A stretch of 11,044 bases of DNA, from NCBI GenBank assembly GCA_006227805.1, contig SBFT01000267.1, positions 1 to 11,044 on the forward strand, given 5' to 3'. Below the pieces are notes generated by a model that saw only the letters and a program-made list of their open reading frames with translations, had not been told where the DNA came from and searched no databases. The position numbers were made by a program, and so were the translations under genes. The stretch is from Paracoccaceae bacterium (GTDB lineage: Bacteria; Pseudomonadota; Alphaproteobacteria; Rhodobacterales; Rhodobacteraceae). Below are positions 7,112 through 11,044 of the stretch, piece by piece. How positions within the stretch are numbered: position 1 is the first letter of the stretch; each line of letters opens with the position of its first letter.

Positions 7112-7959
7112 CCCTCGATCCGCAGCCAGCCCGGCGGCAGGATATCGCGGTTCACCAGCCTGGGGTTGGTGAACCATGTGGCGGGCGCGGCCACAACCTT
7201 GCCCGGGGTGCGGTTCAGCCAGGCCCCCCACCACGAGAAGGACGAATTCGCGATGATGTTGTGCCGGCAGAGCGACATCAGACGCATGTCCTCGTGATCG
7301 CTCGGCGCCGCCTGGCCCCGGCTGATATCGACGAGGACCTTCTCGACCGGCAGGGGCAGATTGTCCCGCGCCCAATCGGGATCGTCCGAGAACACGAAGA
7401 CCACCGGTTCGGCGTCGAAGCCTTCGGTCACCCGGGCCAGGGCCCTCTCGTAATAGGCCTGGCTGCAGAGCGCATGGCCCGGCAGGCTGGTATAGTCGCC
7501 CCGCCGGACATGGAGCGAGATGGCGCCGGGCGTGGCCAGGATGCGATCCGCCATCTGGGCGCCCTGCCGCGTCGCGAAATCGCCGAAGGTGAAATCGGCC
7601 CGGATGCGGTCGGCGATCCCGGCGAAATAGCGCTCGCTCTGCCAGTAGCCGTGAAGGTAGACGCCGTCCCCCAGCGTCCCGAACCGCGGGTTGTAGCTCA
7701 GCCCCTTCTCGCGCACGAAGCGGGGCCTGCGCCCGAAGGCGCGCCAAAGCCCGTAGCGCAGCAGGCCTTCGGATCTCGAGGGCGGCAAGGACCCCTGGGA
7801 GAGTTCCAGGCGGAAAACATCGGCGACCGTCACCCAGGCCGGATCCAGTGCCCGGCGATCCAGCACCAGCGGCACGCCGTGCCGTTCCGCCAGCGCACGC
7901 CCGGCAGCATACTGGAACATCTGGTTGCCGAGACGGCCATGCAGGCGGGAATAGATCAT
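7108..7959 (-). CDS. Glycosyltransferase family 11, probable alpha-1,2-fucosyltransferase
   Basis: This 283-residue protein has the length and motifs of bacterial GT11 enzymes, which move fucose from GDP-fucose onto a galactose or related residue of a surface glycan. Visible motifs in order are GRLGNQMFQYAAGRALAE (8-25), HVRRGDY for GDP-fucose binding (150-156), VFVFSDDPDW (187-196), and the C-terminal ANSSFSWWGAWLN (237-249). No signal peptide or membrane segment is seen, so it would act at the cytoplasmic face on a lipid-linked or LPS precursor. The frame is open to 8016, but MIYSRLHGRLGNQMFQY from the ATG at 7959 fits the family start and has AAAGAG just upstream. No GDP-fucose synthesis genes (gmd, wcaG) or polysaccharide cluster lie nearby, so it is an orphan here. 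The actual sugar donor is inference from the family. Confidence 0.9.
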   Translation of the reverse strand: MIYSRLHGRLGNQMFQYAAGRALAERHGVPLVLDRRALDPAWVTVADVFRLELSQGSLPPSRSEGLLRYGLWRAFGRRPRFVREKGLSYNPRFGTLGDGVYLHGYWQSERYFAGIADRIRADFTFGDFATRQGAQMADRILATPGAISLHVRRGDYTSLPGHALCSQAYYERALARVTEGFDAEPVVFVFSDDPDWARDNLPLPVEKVLVDISRGQAAPSDHEDMRLMSLCRHNIIANSSFSWWGAWLNRTPGKVVAAPATWFTNPRLVNRDILPPGWLRIEG

Positions 7960-8033
7960 TGGCTCTTTTAAGCGACCGCGCCGCCCGCCGCCAGCCCCGC
8001 TTCTTTCTGGTTCCAAATACGCAATGAAGACGA

Positions 8034-8056
8034 AGGCCGCCCCGGGGGGACGGCCT
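8034..8056 (-). terminator. Probable intrinsic terminator of the aldehyde dehydrogenase gene
   Basis: A 6-bp outer stem AGGCCG/CGGCCT (8034-8039 with 8051-8056) is extended inward by three C-G pairs (8040-8042 with 8047-8049; A8050 bulged) around a 4-base loop. It begins about 22 bases after the aldehyde dehydrogenase stop codon and, read on the minus strand, is followed by TTCGTCTTCATT, which is T-rich for this genome. It would separate the dehydrogenase transcript from the downstream fucosyltransferase-family gene. Confidence 0.6.
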
Positions 8057-8078
8057 CTGGTTCAGGCGAACCCGCGCC

Positions 8079-9518
8079 TCACTCCGGGGTCCAGCCCGAG
8101 ACCGCCTTGACCTCGAGGAAATCCTCGATGCCCCAGGTTCCGCCCTCGCGGCCATTGCCCGACTGCTTCATGCCGCCGAAGGGCGACCCGGCGGACCGGC
8201 TCTTGCCGTTCATCTCGACCATGCCCGAGCGCAGCCGCCGCGCCAGACGGTTGGCGCGGGCGCCGTCCTGGGTCTGGACATAGTTCGTCAGGCCGTAGAC
8301 CGTGTCGTTGGCCATGGCCAGGCCTTCCTCCTCGGTCTCGAACTTCATGATCGACAGGACGGGGCCGAAGATCTCCTCGCGCGCGATGGTCATGTCGGGG
8401 GTGACATCGGCGAAGACGGTGGGGCGCACGTAGAAGCCCTTGTTCAGGCCTTCGGGCCTTCCGACGCCGCCTGCGACCAGGCGCGCGCCTTCGTCGATGC
8501 CCGTCTGGATCAGGTTCTGGATCTTGGTCCATTGCAACTCGTTCACCACGGGGCCGATATGGCGGCCGGGTTCATGGGCGCTGCCCACCTTGACGCCTTC
8601 GGCGACTTCGCGGGCGATCTCGACCGCCTGGTCGTAGATCGGCGCCTGGACCATCATGCGGCTGGGCGCGTTGCAGGACTGGCCGGTATTGTTCATCATG
8701 TGCAGCACGCCGCGCTTGACCGCCTTGTCGTCCGCATCCGCGAAGATCAGGTTCGCGCCCTTGCCGCCCAGTTCCAGGTGCACCTTCTTCAGCGTGTCGG
8801 CCGCGTTCTTGGAAATCGCGATGCCTGCGCGCGTCGATCCGGTGAAGCTGACCATGTCGACATCCGGGTGCCCCGACAATTGGGTGCCCACACCGGGCCC
8901 GTCGCCGTTCACCAGGTTGAAGACGCCCTTGGGGAAGCCCGCCGCATCCATGCATTCGGCGAAGATCATCGCGTTGATCGGGCTCTGCTCCGAGGGTTTC
9001 AGCACCATCGTGCACCCGGCGATCGCGGCCGCGCCCACCTTCAGCGTGATCTGGTTCTGCGGCCAGTTCCAGGGCGTGATCAGCGCCGCGACGCCCACGG
9101 CCTCGTAGATGATCCGGTCGTTCGGGGTATGGTCGTTCAGGGGACGCTCGAACTTGAAGTCCTTGGCGGCCTTCAGGAAATTCGTCAGGTGCCACGTGCC
9201 CGAGGGAACCTGGCTCTGCCGGGCGAAATCGATGGGCGCGCCCATCTCGGTCGCGGTGGCCTGGGCCAGGTCCTCGGCCCGGTCGGCATAGATCTTGAGA
9301 AGCTTCTCGACCAGCGCGATCCGCTCGGCGGGCGGCGTGGCCATCCAGCCCGGAAGGGCCGCCTTGGCGGCGGCGACGGCGGCATCGGTATCGGCCTTGC
9401 CCCCCAGCGAGATCACCGCGCAGGGTTCTTCGGTCGAGGGATCGATCACGTGGAAGTCATTGGCCTCGGCCGGATCGACCCACGCCCCGTTGATGTAGAA
9501 TTGCCGTTTCTCGATCAT
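8079..9518 (-). CDS. NAD(P)-dependent aldehyde dehydrogenase family protein
   Basis: This complete cytoplasmic enzyme oxidises an aldehyde to its acid with NAD(P)+. Counting from the upstream ATG at 9521 (480 residues), the catalytic set is intact: Asn152 in TPWNWPQN, the nucleotide-binding FTGST (226-230), general base Glu250 in LELGGKGANLIF, nucleophile Cys283 in NTGQSCNAPSRM, and EEIFGPVLS (382-390). Two ATG codons are adjacent. I chose the second (9518, 479 residues) because it lies six bases from a perfect AGGAGG, while the first is only three away. The NTGQSCNAPSRM variant places it in a group of broad-range proteobacterial dehydrogenases without a well-fixed substrate, so I do not assign betaine-aldehyde or another specific activity. 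It is divergent from the peroxiredoxin gene. An 18-bp palindrome 24-27 bases upstream of the start suggests repressor control, and a hairpin follows the stop. Confidence 0.92.
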   Translation of the reverse strand: MIEKRQFYINGAWVDPAEANDFHVIDPSTEEPCAVISLGGKADTDAAVAAAKAALPGWMATPPAERIALVEKLLKIYADRAEDLAQATATEMGAPIDFARQSQVPSGTWHLTNFLKAAKDFKFERPLNDHTPNDRIIYEAVGVAALITPWNWPQNQITLKVGAAAIAGCTMVLKPSEQSPINAMIFAECMDAAGFPKGVFNLVNGDGPGVGTQLSGHPDVDMVSFTGSTRAGIAISKNAADTLKKVHLELGGKGANLIFADADDKAVKRGVLHMMNNTGQSCNAPSRMMVQAPIYDQAVEIAREVAEGVKVGSAHEPGRHIGPVVNELQWTKIQNLIQTGIDEGARLVAGGVGRPEGLNKGFYVRPTVFADVTPDMTIAREEIFGPVLSIMKFETEEEGLAMANDTVYGLTNYVQTQDGARANRLARRLRSGMVEMNGKSRSAGSPFGGMKQSGNGREGGTWGIEDFLEVKAVSGWTPE

Positions 9519-9524
9519 CATCGA

Positions 9525-9530
9525 CCTCCT
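9525..9530 (-). promoter_or_regulatory. Perfect Shine-Dalgarno sequence of the aldehyde dehydrogenase gene
   Basis: AGGAGG on the minus strand, followed by TCG and two consecutive ATG codons. Spacing is three bases to the first ATG (9521) and six to the second (9518), which favours the second as the main start. Confidence 0.75.
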
Positions 9531-9544
9531 GTCATTTCCCGATG

Positions 9545-9562
9545 CCTGACCGGGCGGTCAGG
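9545..9562. promoter_or_regulatory. 18-bp perfect palindrome, candidate TetR-family operator
   Basis: CCTGACCGGGCGGTCAGG has 8-bp arms and a 2-base centre. It lies between the divergent aldehyde dehydrogenase and peroxiredoxin genes, 23 bases upstream of the dehydrogenase's first ATG and 113 bases from the peroxiredoxin start. The TGACCG-NN-CGGTCA core resembles operators known for several TetR-family repressors. Its position within the expected leader or promoter of the dehydrogenase gene suits repression of that gene. No regulator gene is in the window, so the partner is unknown. I see no convincing -35/-10 pair for the minus strand. Confidence 0.5.
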
Positions 9563-9662
9563 GAATCGGCGTCACTCTGTCACCCGGGCCGCACAGGGGC
9601 AAGAGAGGGGATGAAACCGCGCGCGCGGGGCATTAGGTAGGCCCCGAGACGCACGGGACACC

Positions 9663-9669
9663 AAAGGAG
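9663..9669 (+). promoter_or_regulatory. Ribosome binding site of the peroxiredoxin gene
   Basis: AAAGGAG ends six bases before the ATG at 9676, a strong match at ideal spacing that fixes this start. Further upstream, GGGGC/GCCCC (9627-9631 and 9641-9645) flank ATTAGGTAG, a possible -10 region, but no good -35 partner is evident. Confidence 0.7.
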
Positions 9670-9675
9670 ACCCTC

Positions 9676-10329
9676 ATGGCACTTCGCATCAACGACACCA
9701 TCCCGAACCTGACCGTCGAAACCGACCAGGGCACGGTCACCCTTCACGACTGGATCGGCGACAGCTGGGCGATCCTGTTCTCGCATCCGAAGGATTTCAC
9801 CCCGGTCTGCACCACCGAATTCGGCGCGGTCGCCCAACTGGCCGATGAATGGAAGAAGCGCGGCACCAAGGTCATGGGGATCAGCGTCGACGGGGTCGAG
9901 GACCACAAGCGCTGGAAAGCCGACATCAAGACGGCGGGTGGCGCCGATCCGACCTTCCCGATCATCGCCGATACGGGCCTCGAGGTGTCGAAGGCCTTCG
10001 ACATGCTGCCGGCCGAAGCCTACCTGCCAGACGGACGCACACCGAACCACACCGCGACGGTGCGGTCGGTCTTCATCATCGGGCCGGACAAGCAGCTGAA
10101 GCTGTCGATGACCTACCCGATGAACGTGGGCCGCAACTTCGCCGAGGTGCTGCGCGCGCTGGACGGGTTGCAGACGGCGGCGAAGAACGGCGTGGCGACG
10201 CCCGCGAACTGGGAAGTGGGCCAGGACGTGATCATCCCGGCCGCCGTCAGCGACGCCGATGCGAAAGCGAAGTTCGGCGAGTTCGAGACCGTCCTGCCCT
10301 ACCTGCGGAAGACCAAGCTGAAAGGCTAG
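9676..10329 (+). CDS. 1-Cys peroxiredoxin (Prx6 type)
   Basis: The 217-residue protein has the length and arrangement of the Prx6 group, cytoplasmic thiol peroxidases that reduce hydrogen peroxide and organic hydroperoxides. The active-site PxxxTxxC motif is PKDFTPVC with Pro38, Thr42 and peroxidatic Cys45, followed by TTEF, the usual Prx6 form. The supporting arginine is Arg130 in TATVRSVFIIG. Cys45 is the only cysteine in the protein, so there is no resolving cysteine and an external reductant (glutathione or another thiol) is needed. The C-terminal extension with DVIIPAAVSDADAKAKFGEF (184-203) and YLRKTK is typical of this group. The start is fixed by AAAGGAG. The gene is divergent from the aldehyde dehydrogenase gene and its TAG stop shares CTAG with the stop of the converging glycosyltransferase. 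No OxyR-type site could be identified. Confidence 0.94.
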   Translation: MALRINDTIPNLTVETDQGTVTLHDWIGDSWAILFSHPKDFTPVCTTEFGAVAQLADEWKKRGTKVMGISVDGVEDHKRWKADIKTAGGADPTFPIIADTGLEVSKAFDMLPAEAYLPDGRTPNHTATVRSVFIIGPDKQLKLSMTYPMNVGRNFAEVLRALDGLQTAAKNGVATPANWEVGQDVIIPAAVSDADAKAKFGEFETVLPYLRKTKLKG

Positions 10330-11042
10330 GGCCGCTGAGGCCGCAGGGCGATACGCGCGCGATAGATCGCCCGCCGGATCTCCCGCGCCAGTTTCCCGCT
10401 GGCCCGGGTTTTCGTCTGGATGGTCGATCCGCCGATCTGGCCTGCGACTTCTCTATTGCCGTTGGGCAGAAGAGCATGAACCGGCTGGCCAGTCACCCAA
10501 TGCATCTGGAGCCAGGTATCGACGGGGCGGTCGATCACCCGGCTCTCGCGCAGGAGGCGTTCCGCCGCGCGCGCACCGACCGCCATGCAGATGCATTGCA
10601 GCCCGATCACCCGCGGCAGGATCAGGCGCATCTCGCCCTCCTGCGCCAGAACGGCGGCCGGTTTCTCGCGCGGCTTGACCGGCAGTCGCACGACCATGTC
10701 GGGGGTCATGTGCGCATCGAGCATCGCCAGCGCCCGGGAAAAGAGTGCCGCGTCGATGGCCAGATCGTCCTCGACCACAAGGGCCCGGTCCCAGCCGCGG
10801 TCGAGGATGGTCCGCCAGCAGCGCCGGTGGCTCTGGAAGACGCCGATCTCGGGCGGGCGCAGGGCGAAGGGATAGCGCGGCGCAAGCAGATCGCCCGACC
10901 GCACATCGACCCCCGCCACCTGCGCGGGATCGCGTCCATCCACGGCATCGACCAGTTCCGCGCCGGGCAGGTCGCGCAGCAACCTTTCCGCATTCGGGCG
11001 GCGCGCCGGGCTGGAAGCCATATGGATGATCAGCGAATGCAT
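10326..11042 (-). CDS. Glycosyltransferase family 25 (LPS biosynthesis-type)
   Basis: The 238-residue protein carries the features of the GT25 family, which adds galactose or related sugars to lipooligosaccharide cores. These are an N-terminal strand with SSPARR (10-15), EIGVFQSHRRCW (65-76) corresponding to the family's GEIGCxLSH block, and ALVVEDDLAID with the acidic Glu91-Asp92-Asp93 metal/donor site. A later PVDTWLQMHW (173-182) matches the conserved aspartate block. The basic C-terminal tail (REIRRAIYRARIALRPQRP, 220-238) could touch the membrane. MHSLIIHM looks like a natural beginning, but only two bases upstream of the ATG are visible, so neither the ribosome binding site nor a longer start can be checked. 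The stop overlaps that of the peroxiredoxin gene. The sugar and acceptor are unknown; with the GT11 gene nearby it hints at surface-glycan modification. Confidence 0.85.
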   Translation of the reverse strand: MHSLIIHMASSPARRPNAERLLRDLPGAELVDAVDGRDPAQVAGVDVRSGDLLAPRYPFALRPPEIGVFQSHRRCWRTILDRGWDRALVVEDDLAIDAALFSRALAMLDAHMTPDMVVRLPVKPREKPAAVLAQEGEMRLILPRVIGLQCICMAVGARAAERLLRESRVIDRPVDTWLQMHWVTGQPVHALLPNGNREVAGQIGGSTIQTKTRASGKLAREIRRAIYRARIALRPQRP

Positions 11043-11044
11043 GT

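Noticed and set aside
7960..8016. N-terminal extension of the GT11 gene (EPERSGAGGGRRGRL)
   Set aside because: Low-complexity and absent from the family, whose proteins begin at the GxxGNQMFQY block as from the ATG at 7959.
6386..8155. 589-codon minus-strand frame spanning rluA, the GT11 gene and the intergenic region
   Set aside because: It crosses three unrelated units in another frame and shows no family motifs.
8079..9518. Naming the dehydrogenase betaine-aldehyde dehydrogenase to complete a choline/betaine pathway
   Set aside because: The active-site block NTGQSCNAPSRM differs from the GQVCTNGTRVF pattern of BetB, and no choline dehydrogenase or betI is in the window.
8532..9614. 360-codon plus-strand frame opposite the aldehyde dehydrogenase gene
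   Set aside because: Antisense shadow of a gene whose catalytic residues are all intact; H/G/R/D-rich with no domain.

Overview
The window is about 11 kb of dense, GC-rich (roughly two thirds G+C by eye) chromosomal DNA. The gene content points to an alphaproteobacterium, most likely of the Rhodobacteraceae (Paracoccus/Rhodovulum-like). The reasons are paired FAD-oxidoreductase/GcvT fusion proteins, a short homocysteine methyltransferase between them, strong GC bias at third codon positions that creates long antisense shadow ORFs, and a G6/C6 intergenic hairpin element of a style common in that family. The genus cannot be fixed from the sequence alone. I see no rRNA, tRNA, CRISPR array, insertion sequence, phage gene or clear horizontal-transfer boundary.

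Layout. Positions 1-2016 hold the 3' part of a dimethylglycine/sarcosine dehydrogenase-like gene. It overlaps by 4 bp (ATGA) a homocysteine S-methyltransferase gene (2013-2924). A 90-bp gap with a GC-rich hairpin repeat follows, then a second, complete paralogue of the first gene (3015-5456). These three plus-strand genes look like one methyl-group catabolism and salvage unit: two enzymes that oxidatively demethylate N-methyl compounds onto tetrahydrofolate, and a methyltransferase that makes methionine from homocysteine. Next on the plus strand are a RarD-type EamA transporter (5521-6420) and rluA, the rRNA/tRNA pseudouridine synthase (6470-7111).

On the minus strand, a GT11 fucosyltransferase-family gene (7108-7959) runs tail to tail into rluA with overlapping stop codons. 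Upstream of it lies an NAD(P)-dependent aldehyde dehydrogenase gene (8079-9518) with a terminator-like hairpin at its end and an 18-bp perfect palindrome, probably a repressor operator, just upstream of its start. Divergent from it is a 1-Cys peroxiredoxin (9676-10329). This converges, again with a 4-bp stop-codon overlap, on a family-25 glycosyltransferase (10326-11042, minus) that nearly reaches the window end.

Overall this is an ordinary metabolic and housekeeping stretch. I found no convincing new multi-gene system. The points worth a second look are the oxidase-methyltransferase-oxidase cluster, with a D-to-E difference between the paralogues, the palindromic operator, the dispersed-repeat candidate, a 12-bp tandem duplication across the rarD stop that supplies part of a possible leaderless rluA promoter, and two zero-spacer convergent gene pairs. 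No gene-free stretch exceeds 155 bp.
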